Positions 39,522-48,823 of a DNA stretch of 63,811 nucleotides are shown here, one piece after another (the first letter of the stretch is position 1; every line of letters starts with the position of its first letter). The stretch is taken from contig NZ_FOSH01000018.1 of assembly GCF_900114205.1 (NCBI RefSeq), forward strand, positions 1 to 63,811, read 5' to 3'. The DNA comes from Methylophaga sulfidovorans. GTDB taxonomy: Bacteria > Pseudomonadota > Gammaproteobacteria > Nitrosococcales > Methylophagaceae. The position numbers were made by a program, and so were the translations under genes. The notes beneath the pieces are model-generated. The model saw nothing but the letters and a program-made list of their open reading frames with translations, made no database searches and was not told where the DNA came from.

Positions 39522-40508
39522 TCAAACAATGGGGTCATAAGGAATCGTAATAGTTAAACAGGTTCCCTGAGGTTGTCGTGCTGCGATATAAAATTCACCA
39601 TCAAGTGCTTCGCAACGTTCACGAATACTGATGAGACCAAGGCCTTGTTGGCTTTCAATATTGGTATTAATGCCCTGACCGTCATCCTCCAGCTTTAATT
39701 GAATACAGGCATTGCCAGGTTCGCGGAATTGGTGAAAATGAATAAACACCTGCTCTGCATCAGCATGCCGGGTAATATTGGTGAGTCCTTCCTGAAGACC
39801 ACGGTACATCGTCAGGGCAACCGGTTTGGGGATTTCGTTATCATTAATATCGAGCGATATATTTTCAGTACCAGAAAATGATTGCTTCCATTCTGATACC
39901 AGCTCTCGTACGGCGCCTTTCAGCCCAATACTGTCAAGACTAGGCGGTTTGAGATGGCGTAGCTTATTGCGTGTAATTGAACGCAGCACCGTGGTGCTGT
40001 CCATGACGGATTCAAGAATGGGCTTGAGAGCGGTGTTGTTGGTCTGGTTTAAAGCCACTGTCAGATTAGCATCCATTGCAGCCAGGTGTTGACCAAAAAC
40101 ATCATGAAGTTCAAAGGCAAGATGATCGCGTTCAGATTCTCTGACTAAGGCTATCCGTTGTACTAATGACTGCTTATCGTTGAGCAGCTGGCGGATTTTT
40201 TTATTGTTTTGGCTTAATTCTGCCTGCATAGCCAAATTATGTTTCAGAGATAATGATAGTTCTGAAATACGTCGGCTGCTGAACCAGATAAGGCCTGCAC
40301 AAAAAACCAGTAGAACAAAAATAATTTCATCAAGCTGATAGAGCTCACCGAGGGCAGTCCAATCGATATAACGTTCAGCCAGATCGAAATACGATGCGAC
40401 AAGATAAGTAATAAATGACGATAAGGTAATCCAGACGACATCGCGTTTAATACTTTGTTTACGCAGACTATTAGTACTGGGATGTTTTTGGAGCTGCAGG
40501 CCTTCCAT
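39522..40508 (-). CDS. mxaY: NarX-type sensor histidine kinase of the mxa cluster
   Basis: A roughly 328-residue HisKA_3 kinase with two membrane helices (VVWITLSSFITYLVASYF, EIIFVLLVFCAGLIWF), almost no periplasmic sensor (about 20 residues), a coiled coil, the phospho-acceptor His in RESERDHLAFELHDVFGQHLAAM, and an HATPase_c domain ending QGLGLISIRERCEALDGEFY. It resembles MoxY of Paracoccus. The short loop suggests sensing in the membrane or via a partner. The ATG start at MEGLQLQ is a choice; a TTG lies 21 bases upstream. Co-transcribed with the response regulator. Confidence 0.85.
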   Translation of the reverse strand: MEGLQLQKHPSTNSLRKQSIKRDVVWITLSSFITYLVASYFDLAERYIDWTALGELYQLDEIIFVLLVFCAGLIWFSSRRISELSLSLKHNLAMQAELSQNNKKIRQLLNDKQSLVQRIALVRESERDHLAFELHDVFGQHLAAMDANLTVALNQTNNTALKPILESVMDSTTVLRSITRNKLRHLKPPSLDSIGLKGAVRELVSEWKQSFSGTENISLDINDNEIPKPVALTMYRGLQEGLTNITRHADAEQVFIHFHQFREPGNACIQLKLEDDGQGINTNIESQQGLGLISIRERCEALDGEFYIAARQPQGTCLTITIPYDPIV

Positions 40509-40704
40509 AATGTATTCATACGTCAGCAAAAAAGAAAAGTATGAAGGAGAGATGGCGATTTACCCATAGCCTAAGATGAGATGGGGAGCAAATCACGCAG
40601 ACATAGATGAAAAGGTCCTGCTGAAATACAAGGACATGTCTCTAACGGTATCGGCACAATGCTCAGTACGATGGTCGAGTTTTCTATTCACTTTGAGGAA
40701 GAAC

Positions 40705-41025
40705 ATGAAACTCGTGCCACTACTGCTTTCAGTATTACTTTTTTTTCCCGGAATTAGCCTGGCTGATTCCAGCACACACAAAACCTATGAGGAAATGGCA
40801 TTCCTCAAACACTTTACTGGAAAACCCCCCGAATTTATCAAAACGGAGTTAGGTGAACCTGACAGCATTTCTAAGAAAGAAAACGCGAGTGGCACGGTTG
40901 AATTCTGGATTTACCGCGATCTCGTTCAGCAAGCACACTCTGACAAAATTTATCGCTATACCCAATTCGGCATCGTTAATGGTCATGTCGAAACATTGGG
41001 GCATACCAACCGCGATCCTAAATAA
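40705..41025 (+). CDS. Small secreted protein of the mxa cluster (BamE-like motif)
   Basis: A 106-residue protein with a signal peptide (MKLVPLLLSVLLFFPGISLA). The mature part contains FIKTELGEPDSISKKENASG followed by VEFWIYRDL, a pattern like the small BamE/SmpA fold (LGxPD turn, then a strand), but no firm family assignment is possible. A GAGGAAGAAC ribosome site fixes the start. It is divergent from the kinase gene and 41 bases ahead of mxaD, so a role in periplasmic methanol oxidation is inferred. It occupies a place where mxaE-like genes might be expected. Confidence 0.75.
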   Translation: MKLVPLLLSVLLFFPGISLADSSTHKTYEEMAFLKHFTGKPPEFIKTELGEPDSISKKENASGTVEFWIYRDLVQQAHSDKIYRYTQFGIVNGHVETLGHTNRDPK

Positions 41026-41066
41026 CATCTTATCTACGATACTTTAAATTTAAAGAGGAACACTTA

Positions 41067-41588
41067 ATGAAATTATGGGCAACCGCCTTGATGGCAAGTC
41101 AATTATTCGTCACTAGTCTTGCTTTCGCTCATGGACCAACACCACAAAAAATCGATGAAACCATCGTGATTGATGCACCCGTTGAAACAGTATGGAAAAA
41201 AGTATCAGATTTTAATGGTATTGCAGATTGGCATCCAATGGTTGAATCCGTGACTTCACCAGAAGAAGGTACTCGAGTGCTTAAGTTGAAAGGTAAAGGT
41301 GAAATTACCGATAGTCTGGATGAAAAAGATGATGCGAAACATTATCTGAGTTACCGCTTACTGGAAGAAAATATTGAAGCATTTCCTGTGAGTTTTTATA
41401 CCGTCAGTATTGAATTAAGCAAAGCAAATGAAGGTACGGAAATGAGCTGGAAGGGACGCTTCTATCGTGCTGACACTGGCAACTTCCCGCCCGAGCAATA
41501 CAATGATGAATCGGCTGTTAAAGCTATGGAAGCATTTGCCAAGACAGGAATGGCCAGCCTAAAAGAATCCCTTGAAGGGAAGAAATAA
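41067..41588 (+). CDS. mxaD: MxaD, SRPBCC-fold periplasmic protein
   Basis: MxaD of Methylobacterium stimulates electron flow between methanol dehydrogenase and cytochrome cL. This 173-residue protein has a signal peptide (MKLWATALMASQLFVTSLAFA) and a START/polyketide-cyclase fold (IDETIVIDAPVETVWKKVSDF, ADWHPMVESVTSPEEGTRVL, MSWKGRFYRAD). An AGAGGAA ribosome site precedes it. The next gene begins at the base after its stop, so the pair is translationally linked. Confidence 0.88.
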   Translation: MKLWATALMASQLFVTSLAFAHGPTPQKIDETIVIDAPVETVWKKVSDFNGIADWHPMVESVTSPEEGTRVLKLKGKGEITDSLDEKDDAKHYLSYRLLEENIEAFPVSFYTVSIELSKANEGTEMSWKGRFYRADTGNFPPEQYNDESAVKAMEAFAKTGMASLKESLEGKK

Positions 41589-42536
41589 GTGAAGTTGCGT
41601 TTAGGTCTCTCATTGAGCTTATTGCTAGTGGCGATGCCACTAGCAGCTCAACATGCCTATATCAGTAGTCAGGCGGCAAGTAAAATCACCGTTGTTGATA
41701 TTGATAAACAGGACATAATGGCTGCAGTCGATGTAGCAACTGGGCCCGTTGGCATTTCCTTAGATAATCAGCGTAATCAATTATTCGTTACCCATCCGGA
41801 AATGGGGGTCGTTACCATGATTGATACGAAAACGAATAAAAAACTGGGTGAAATTAGAACCGGTGGACAACCTTTTGCCATCGCAGTGGATCCATCCGGT
41901 AAACATCAGGTTTTTGTTTCTGACTGGGAACGTAATGCGGTTGTTGTGATTAACCCTGAGACAAAATTAGTTGTTGATATTCTATCTGTGGGTAAAAATC
42001 CTGCTGGTTTAGCCATAGACAGTAAATCAAGACGTATCTATGTTGCTAACCGCAATAGTGACACATTAACCGTGCTTGATGCCGATACGCCGCGTCAGTA
42101 CGCTGAAGTTAAGACCGGTAAAGCGCCTTATGCTGTTACCGTGAGTCCTGATGGCAAACGTATTTATGTCACAGCGATTCAGGACAATACGGTAACGGTG
42201 ATCAGTGGTGATGATTACAAGGTCATCAAAACACTAGAAGCGGGTATCGCACCCTATGGTGTTGCTGTGACGCCAGATAATCAGTGGTTATATGTGGCGA
42301 ATCAAGGCACTAACGATGTGTGGGTATTTGATACACAACATTTACAAAGAGTGGCAAAAATTGACGTTGGCGAAATGCCCGAAAGTATTTCTTTTACAGA
42401 TGACAGTCAATATGCCTATGTGACTAACTGGTTTAGCAATACTTTGTCGGTGATTGATATTAAATCTCAGAAAGTGATTAAACAGATCGCTATGCCTGAT
42501 GGACCAAGAAGTCTGGGCCGCTTTATTGGCGACTAA
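41589..42536 (+). CDS. YVTN/YncE-type seven-bladed beta-propeller protein
   Basis: A 315-residue secreted protein with a signal peptide (LRLGLSLSLLLVAMPLAAQ) and repeated blades of about 42 residues, each with a 'V.V.D..T' strand and an 'I.VGKNPAGLAID' type loop (GPVGISLDNQRNQLFV, QPFAIAVDPSGKHQVFV, APYAVTVSPDGKRIYV, APYGVAVTPDNQWLYV). Such proteins occur in PQQ-dependent alcohol oxidation gene sets, where their role is unknown. It uses a GTG start with GGGAAG just upstream, inside mxaD. Its stop abuts the stop of the convergent sensor gene with no gap. Confidence 0.85.
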   Translation: MKLRLGLSLSLLLVAMPLAAQHAYISSQAASKITVVDIDKQDIMAAVDVATGPVGISLDNQRNQLFVTHPEMGVVTMIDTKTNKKLGEIRTGGQPFAIAVDPSGKHQVFVSDWERNAVVVINPETKLVVDILSVGKNPAGLAIDSKSRRIYVANRNSDTLTVLDADTPRQYAEVKTGKAPYAVTVSPDGKRIYVTAIQDNTVTVISGDDYKVIKTLEAGIAPYGVAVTPDNQWLYVANQGTNDVWVFDTQHLQRVAKIDVGEMPESISFTDDSQYAYVTNWFSNTLSVIDIKSQKVIKQIAMPDGPRSLGRFIGD

Positions 42537-44951
42537 TTACTGCTGTTTTTTTGCATCCAATAATTGTTCAATGATATTAAAGTGAGCTTTCAGTTCAGCA
42601 ATACCAGTATCTTTAATAGGATGCTGGTCTTCCTGAAACTGATATTTCAGACTATTGGCATTATGATAAAGCTCTGTATAAGCCAGTTTCATCGACTCTA
42701 TCCATACTCTATCAAACAAATTCTGTTTCCTGGCTTGCTCCAGCCATAAACTGAAGTGACACTTTTTATGGTTCATCAGTGGCCAATGAGCAATATTGTC
42801 AGAGTTTGATTCTAAATTGGCAATAACACGATTCAGCCAATAATTAATCTGTAGTGTCATCAATTCAACTAATGTCTGTTCTGCATTAAGCTGTCGGTTA
42901 GCCAGCTCGATCCATTGCATATTTGGCTGATAATTAGTGAACCATTGATTGCAATCATCGGCGGACATTGGATAAGCGATAGCATAACCTTGTGCTAAGT
43001 CACAGCCCATAGCCAGTAGCATCATGCCATGCTCTGTTGTTTCTACACCCTCAGCAATGACCTGATGATGGAAGGCATCTGTCAGACCGATAACGCCATC
43101 AATAATAGTGTAGTCATTAGGATCATCAATCAGATCACGAACAAAACTCTGATCTATTTTTACGGTATCTACAGGAAGGTGGCGTAAATGTGTCAGTGAC
43201 GAATAGCCGGTGCCAAAATCATCCAGCGAAATCTTAAGACCAAGCGTATGACGACAGGTTTTAATGATAGAAGAAATATTATTAAGATCGGTTAAAACAC
43301 TGCTTTCCAGAACTTCTAATTGAATCAGATAGGAGGGCACATTCGGATACTTGGCTAAAACACGATCCAAATGATCAAATAAACCATGCCATTGCAGATG
43401 GCGCGAGGAAATATTAATACTCATTTCCATAGTCCAGCCATGCTCAATCCAGTCACTAAGCTGTTTTATGGCGCGTTCAATAACCCAGTTTCCTATATTT
43501 ATCTCCAGCGAACTGCCTTCAACGATAGGCAAAAAGTGACCCGGCGTGATTAAACCTCGCTCAGGATGTTGCCAACGTATTAATGCTTCAGCGCCAATGA
43601 TTTCACCGGACCGCATATTGACCTTGGGTTGATAGAACAGGACAAGTTGCTCCGATATCAACGCATCTTGAATCGATTTAAATTGATTTTGCTGTTCAGA
43701 CATTTGCTCGTCTTGCCGCGTATCAAACATATGATGACGTTGACGGCCCGACACTTTTGCCTGATACATGGCTTGGTCGGCATGGCGTAGCAAGGTATCC
43801 GCATCGGCATTATCGAGTGGATAAAGGGTGATACCAATACTCGCACTACAACTGATGGCATTGCCATCAATATGGTAAGGAAGCTCAATGGCATTGCGGA
43901 TACGATTTATCAGCGTTTCACAGTGCTCTGCTGAACTGACGTCATTGAGTAATAAAGCAAATTCATCACCACCGAGTCGTGATGCGGTGTCATCTTGCCT
44001 GATACAGGATTGAATGCGAGCTGATACTTCGATAAGTAATTGATCGCCAGCTTCATGGCCGTAGGTATCGTTAACGGGTTTGAAACCGTCCAAATCTAAA
44101 AAGACGACAGCAAGCAGGCTCTTATTACGATTACTATGGGCAATAGCTTGTTTGAATCTGTCAGCAAATAAGGTTCTGTTAGGCAGTTGAGTTAGCACAT
44201 CGTAATGCGCCATCATTTCCAGTGCATGCTGTTGCTCTTTGCTCTGGGTAATATCAGAGAACATGCCGAGATAGTGAATGGTTTCACCATAATCATCGAC
44301 TAATGTGGAGATGGTCAGTAACTCTGCATAGAGTTGACCATCTTTACGTTTATTCCATATTTCCCCTTGCCAGTGGCCTTGCTGGCGGAGCTCATTCCAC
44401 ATCTCTTCAAAATATAAAGCATCGTGTTTATTGGAGCGTAATATTGAAGGATTTTGGTGCAATATTTCTTCCCTGCTATAGCCTGTGATTTCTGAAAAGG
44501 CAGGGTTTACATCCACGATCAGGCCATCCGCATCGGTGATAAGAATGCCCTCGTGTGCTTGGGTAAAGACCCTTCCGGACAGTTTTAACTTCTCTTCTGC
44601 GCGTTTTCTCTCGGTAATATCGTAAAGGATGATTAATGTATCCGGTCTCGTATCGCTGGTGACTTTACGGGCATTGGCAATGACTGAGCGTCGTTGCCCA
44701 TCTTTACAGATGAGATCGGTTTCAATCGATTCAAAGTTGAAAGACACATATTGTTTACTAAAGGCGATACCCGTTTGTCTAATAAACCGTTCACGTGTCT
44801 CTATTTTGGGAAAGGTTCTGAGTAACCAATCATCCAGCGTCGGAATATCGCTTAGCTCATAGCCGAAAGAGCTAATAAAAGCCTGATTGAGGTAAGTAAT
44901 CTTACCGTAATTATCGATAATGATTTCTGGCACGGGTGAGGTATTCAGCAC
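42537..44951 (-). CDS. PAS-PAS-GGDEF-EAL protein with C-terminal zinc-binding CZB domain
   Basis: An 804-residue c-di-GMP enzyme: two PAS domains (about 1-115 and 120-235), GGDEF (about 245-405, motif RLGGDEFALLL intact), EAL (about 425-665, motif AEALIRWQHPERG intact) and a C-terminal CZB-like region (IAHWPLMNHKKCHFSLWLEQ, ELYHNANSL, LKAHFNIIEQ) with the H/C/H/H zinc ligands. It could make or degrade c-di-GMP. The GTG start lies two bases beyond the upstream ORF's stop; in that frame coding similarity begins only at HDKLSDVLNTSPVP. It lacks any membrane or sensory input of its own and looks like the 3' part of a split gene. Confidence 0.85.
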   Translation of the reverse strand: MLNTSPVPEIIIDNYGKITYLNQAFISSFGYELSDIPTLDDWLLRTFPKIETRERFIRQTGIAFSKQYVSFNFESIETDLICKDGQRRSVIANARKVTSDTRPDTLIILYDITERKRAEEKLKLSGRVFTQAHEGILITDADGLIVDVNPAFSEITGYSREEILHQNPSILRSNKHDALYFEEMWNELRQQGHWQGEIWNKRKDGQLYAELLTISTLVDDYGETIHYLGMFSDITQSKEQQHALEMMAHYDVLTQLPNRTLFADRFKQAIAHSNRNKSLLAVVFLDLDGFKPVNDTYGHEAGDQLLIEVSARIQSCIRQDDTASRLGGDEFALLLNDVSSAEHCETLINRIRNAIELPYHIDGNAISCSASIGITLYPLDNADADTLLRHADQAMYQAKVSGRQRHHMFDTRQDEQMSEQQNQFKSIQDALISEQLVLFYQPKVNMRSGEIIGAEALIRWQHPERGLITPGHFLPIVEGSSLEINIGNWVIERAIKQLSDWIEHGWTMEMSINISSRHLQWHGLFDHLDRVLAKYPNVPSYLIQLEVLESSVLTDLNNISSIIKTCRHTLGLKISLDDFGTGYSSLTHLRHLPVDTVKIDQSFVRDLIDDPNDYTIIDGVIGLTDAFHHQVIAEGVETTEHGMMLLAMGCDLAQGYAIAYPMSADDCNQWFTNYQPNMQWIELANRQLNAEQTLVELMTLQINYWLNRVIANLESNSDNIAHWPLMNHKKCHFSLWLEQARKQNLFDRVWIESMKLAYTELYHNANSLKYQFQEDQHPIKDTGIAELKAHFNIIEQLLDAKKQQ

Positions 44952-44952
44952 A

Positions 44953-46416
44953 TCACTTAGCTTGTCGTGGGGTGTCAGTAAACAGTAAGGTTATTTCAGG
45001 GTAATCATCGCTCAGCAGTGCATTACTAAAGTTACCTTTTTCTATAGCAACTGTTTTGCCTGCCAGATTGTTTAATGAACCGATGTAGCCATTGATATCC
45101 GTATTAATAATAACCACAGGATTTTGAATATACGGGTCGGTAAATTTCAGGTATTCCTTACGTTCAGGGGTTTCATTGAGACAGGCCAGCATATCGATTT
45201 CATCGTTTTGGGCCATAGTCATCAGTTCATCCCAACTTCGGTTAGAGATGATGTCAAATTTCACACCGAGACGTTCTTCCAGCAAGTTGATGTATTCAGC
45301 TGCCAGACCAACATATTCACCATCCTTATTGATCCATTCATAGGGAGCAAAGTCTTTGTCTACACCGACTTTGATAACAGGATGAGCCTGCAACCACGCC
45401 TGCTCATCTTGAGTGAGTGATAGCATGGTACTGGGTTGATGAATGGAGTGGTTAAGGGTTTTCTCTGGTAAAGCAGGCGCGACCCCCAGTTGTGCATAAA
45501 TATCTGCAATGCGTTTGAGACGACCAGGTTCAATACTGCCGAGAGGTATCAAATCCGCCAATATTAATTTTTTTGTCTCTCTTGCCTCAAACCTGAGGCG
45601 GGACAGGCTTTGTTCGGCACCGTATTTCTGCTTGATGATTCTAATCATCTCTTCACTATGCTCGAGCGCATAATGCCAGCCTTTTAACGAGGCTTTGAGC
45701 ATACGTTGGGCCCGGCCTGGATACTTTTTTAGTTCGTCATCACTGGTAAATAAAATATCGCCGTAAAAGTCAAAACCATAATTACGTGGATTGATGATGT
45801 TGATAGGGATTTTTTTCTGCAGAAATTCGTAGGGTTGATCGCTGATGTATCCAGAAATGACATCAACGTCATTATTGACCAGGCTATCAATGCCCATTTT
45901 CTGGGGGATAATATTGATATCTTTGAGTCGAATATCCGCGTCATTCAACAGGGTTCTTAAGATGGCATCATTGCCATTTGTTGAGTCAAACATGACTCGC
46001 TTTCCTGCCATTTCATAGGGACTGACAATCCCGGATTGTGCGCGTGACATAAATACTAAAGCGTCATGCTGGAATATGGCAGCTAAGGCTTTTATAGGTA
46101 AACCGTTCGCATATTCAGCCAGAATCCCGATACCACCGATACCATAATCGGCTTTTCCGCTGACGACCTCATTGACGACATTAATGCTAGGTTGACGCGG
46201 ACGAAGTTCAACATCCAAGCCTTCCTCTTTATAAAATCCTTTTTCAACAGCAGCAATATAGCCTGCAAACTGATATTGATATTTCCATTTCAGTTGCAAA
46301 CTGACTTTTTCCAAAGGTACAGCTTCATTTGTACTTTCTACTTGAGCATAGCTGGATAGCGACAGACTCAGTAAAAGACTAAGAAGACATACACAAAAAA
46401 ATCGATGGCTTATCAT
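44953..46416 (-). pseudogene. N-terminal part of a broken dual periplasmic-binding sensor (NMT1 + SBP_bac_3)
   Basis: A signal peptide (CVCLLSLLLSLSLSSYA) precedes an NMT1/THI5-like domain (VSLQLKWKYQYQFAGYIAAVEKGFY, GKADYGIGGIGILAEYANGLP) and a second SBP family 3 domain (AHPVIKVGVDKDFAPYEWINKDG). The second domain stops abruptly at YPEITLLFTDTPRQAK; the comparable domain at 62593 runs some 80 residues past the matching FPELNIIKTDTAEQA. The membrane helix expected next is missing. The PAS-GGDEF-EAL frame begins at once, in another frame. A deletion with frameshift is the likely cause. The ATG at MISHRFF is chosen; an upstream start is possible. Confidence 0.8.
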
Positions 46417-46679
46417 TTGTAGTGATTTACACCCATGAATAATGCTCAATGAATTGTATAGAGGATAAACATCTATGTTTATAGCTTTCCATAGCACGCA
46501 CACATAGATTTAGATGTTGTGTGTCGGTACGGAGATGATAACCTAATCAAGTCTAATAAGAATAGCGACGTTATCCCGAAGCTCTGGGGGACACTCGCAT
46601 TTCTATTTCAAAGATCGGCTCTAAAAAAATCGATATGCCTCAGCAAAGCTGAATTAGCTATATTGCTGAGCAACAGTAT

Positions 46680-47159
46680 TTAGTGATTATCAAGCTGTTT
46701 TGAACCAGCAAAATTCAGTTGTTGCCATGCTTGGTACAAGATGATGGCTGTTGCATTAGAAAGATTAAGACTTCGACTGTCAGGCAACATCGGTATGCGT
46801 ATTTTTTGCCCATCATCGAGTTGATTGAGAACATCGCCAGGCAAACCTCGTGATTCCGGACCAAACAGCAGGATGTCTTCATCTTTATAGCTGGCTTGAT
46901 GGTGATGTTGTGTAGCTTTTGTAGTGCAGGCAAAAATTCGTCTGGCGTTGCTCCATACTAGGAAGTCATCAAAGTTCTTATGTACGATGACATCAGCAAA
47001 TTCGTGATAATCCAAGCCCGCACGCCGTAAGCGTTTATCATCTATGGCAAAACCAAGCGGCTCGATCAAGTGAAGACCGGCACCAGCATTAGCGCATAAA
47101 CGAATAATATTGCCCGTGTTGGGAGGTATCTCGGGCTCAAACAGAGCAACGTGCAGCAC
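46680..47159 (-). CDS. trmL: tRNA (cytidine34-2'-O)-methyltransferase TrmL
   Basis: A SPOUT methyltransferase that 2'-O-methylates the wobble base of tRNA-Leu (CAA and UAA). The 159-residue length and motifs fit: LFEPEIPPNTGNIIRLCANAG at the N-terminus, LLFGPESRGLP and IPMLPDSRSLNLSNATAIILY forming the trefoil knot. It uses a GTG start. It follows mltD after six bases, so the two are probably co-transcribed. The window also encodes a substrate, tRNA-Leu(UAA). Confidence 0.95.
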   Translation of the reverse strand: MLHVALFEPEIPPNTGNIIRLCANAGAGLHLIEPLGFAIDDKRLRRAGLDYHEFADVIVHKNFDDFLVWSNARRIFACTTKATQHHHQASYKDEDILLFGPESRGLPGDVLNQLDDGQKIRIPMLPDSRSLNLSNATAIILYQAWQQLNFAGSKQLDNH

Positions 47160-47165
47160 GGTAAA

Positions 47166-48743
47166 TCAGGTTTCGTCTATGTAAAGTTTTAAACTCTGGC
47201 CTGGTTGTAATGTTGAGCGATCACTTAAACCATTCCATTCTTTTACATCAGCAACACTGACATTAAATTTTCGTGAGATTGCCCACAGTGAATCACCGTC
47301 TTTGATGGTGTAGTTGACCGGTTTTCTGACGTCCACTGCACTGGTGATGACGAGTTTTTCACCTGCACGCAGAATGTCTTTGGCCGATTTCTTATTCTGT
47401 TGAGTCAGCGTTTTTACATTGGTGTTATTTTTGCGGGCAATATCCCACCAGGTATCACCAGCTTTAACAATATAAGTCGATTTAGTGACTTTTTCAGGCG
47501 ATACATTTTTTTGTACTTTGTTTACAGCTAACTGGCTGATGTTATGTGATGCGACCGGGATAAGTAGATTTCTTCCCGCACGAATTTGAGTACTGCCGAG
47601 TTTATTGGCTTGTTTAATAACATCAACCGTGGTGTCGTAATTTCTGGCAATAACGCTTAAAGATTCACCACGTTTAATTTCATGGCGTGCCCATTGAACA
47701 CGTTGTGAAGCGGGCATTTTTGCTAAAGCGGTTTTAAATGTGGGGATTTTTTCAAGTGGCAATACTAATTTATGATTGCCCTGTGGCGCTGTTGCCCAAC
47801 GATTGAATGCCGGATTTAGTTGATGCAGTTGTTTTTCACTGATGCCAGCCATCTTAGCCGCCATGGCTAAATCAATCTGAGAGCCGATATTGACCTGACC
47901 AAAGAAAGGTTTGTTAGCAATTGGGCTTAACTCTAATTCGTAACGTTCTGGATATTTCACCATATGGCTGACAGCCATTAAACGAGGCACATACGCAGAG
48001 GTTTCTCTAGGAAGATCCAAAGACCAGAAATCAGTTGGTTTACCTTCTGCCTGATTCTTTTTAATGGCTCGTCCGACGGTACCTTCACCACAATTATAAG
48101 CAGCAAAGGCGAGTTGCCAGTCACCAAAATCGTTATGAAGCTTTTCAAGATAATCAAGTGCAGCGTTTGTTGACTTAACTACGTCACGTCTGCCGTCATA
48201 CCACCAATTTTGCTCCAGACCGTAAAGCTCACCAGTACCTGGAATAAACTGCCATAGTCCTGCTGCATGACTGGGTGAGTACGCCATCGGTTTAAACCCG
48301 CTTTCAACTACGGGTAATAAGGCGACTTCCATCGGCATATTACGTTTTTTGACTTCTTCAACAATGTAATAAAGATAAGGTCTGGCTCTCTCTACCACCC
48401 GTGCTACATAATCCTGATGATCAATAAACCAGCGAAGTTGGCGTTCAGTATCCGGCTCTAGGGTCTTATAATCAGAAATCACAAAGCCATTGCGAATGCG
48501 TTCCCAAACATCAGTTGGGTCTTGGGGAGGAAGGGTGATTGGTGGGTTTTCTGAGGAGAGAGGGTTTTCGTTTTCTTCTAGGGATTCGTTGTAAGCTTGT
48601 TCCCAGGGAGTGTGTTTCTGTTTTTGCTTCGCTTTAGAATACGTATCAGACGGCGAAGTCGAGGCTGCCGCGACTTTTTCCGGTGTGCTGCTACAGGAAG
48701 CGACAAGTAACGTAAATACCGATACGAGTGCTATTCTTATCAT
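47166..48743 (-). CDS. mltD: Membrane-bound lytic murein transglycosylase D
   Basis: MltD cleaves peptidoglycan glycan strands at the outer membrane. The protein has a lipobox (FTLLVASC), an SLT domain with the catalytic Glu in LLPVVESGFKPMAYSPSHAAGLWQF, YNCGEGTVGRAI, and three LysM repeats (from about residue 360: HEIKRGESLSVIARNYDTTV; YIVKAGDTWWDIARKNNTNV; YTIKDGDSLWAISRKFNVSV). I place the start at MIRIALVS because a consensus TATAAT at 48765-48770 would put the transcript start near 48758, making the earlier ATG leaderless; other starts up to 33 bases upstream are possible. Confidence 0.93.
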   Translation of the reverse strand: MIRIALVSVFTLLVASCSSTPEKVAAASTSPSDTYSKAKQKQKHTPWEQAYNESLEENENPLSSENPPITLPPQDPTDVWERIRNGFVISDYKTLEPDTERQLRWFIDHQDYVARVVERARPYLYYIVEEVKKRNMPMEVALLPVVESGFKPMAYSPSHAAGLWQFIPGTGELYGLEQNWWYDGRRDVVKSTNAALDYLEKLHNDFGDWQLAFAAYNCGEGTVGRAIKKNQAEGKPTDFWSLDLPRETSAYVPRLMAVSHMVKYPERYELELSPIANKPFFGQVNIGSQIDLAMAAKMAGISEKQLHQLNPAFNRWATAPQGNHKLVLPLEKIPTFKTALAKMPASQRVQWARHEIKRGESLSVIARNYDTTVDVIKQANKLGSTQIRAGRNLLIPVASHNISQLAVNKVQKNVSPEKVTKSTYIVKAGDTWWDIARKNNTNVKTLTQQNKKSAKDILRAGEKLVITSAVDVRKPVNYTIKDGDSLWAISRKFNVSVADVKEWNGLSDRSTLQPGQSLKLYIDET

Positions 48744-48764
48744 ATTTCGAGTAAACATCCGCGC

Positions 48765-48770
48765 TATTAT
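48765..48770 (-). promoter_or_regulatory. -10 element of the mltD promoter
   Basis: A perfect TATAAT on the minus strand lies 22 bases before the chosen mltD start. The preceding TTGCT gives a partial extended -10; a clear -35 is not visible. It helps to decide the mltD start codon. Confidence 0.5.
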
Positions 48771-48823
48771 AAGCAAGGATTTTCGACCTGTCTCCGAATA
48801 ATTTATAAAAGTTGTAATTACTG

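Noticed and set aside
40576-40704. Upstream extension of the small secreted mxa-cluster protein
   Set aside because: A signal peptide and a GAGGAAGAAC site place the start at 40705; the extension is not protein-like.
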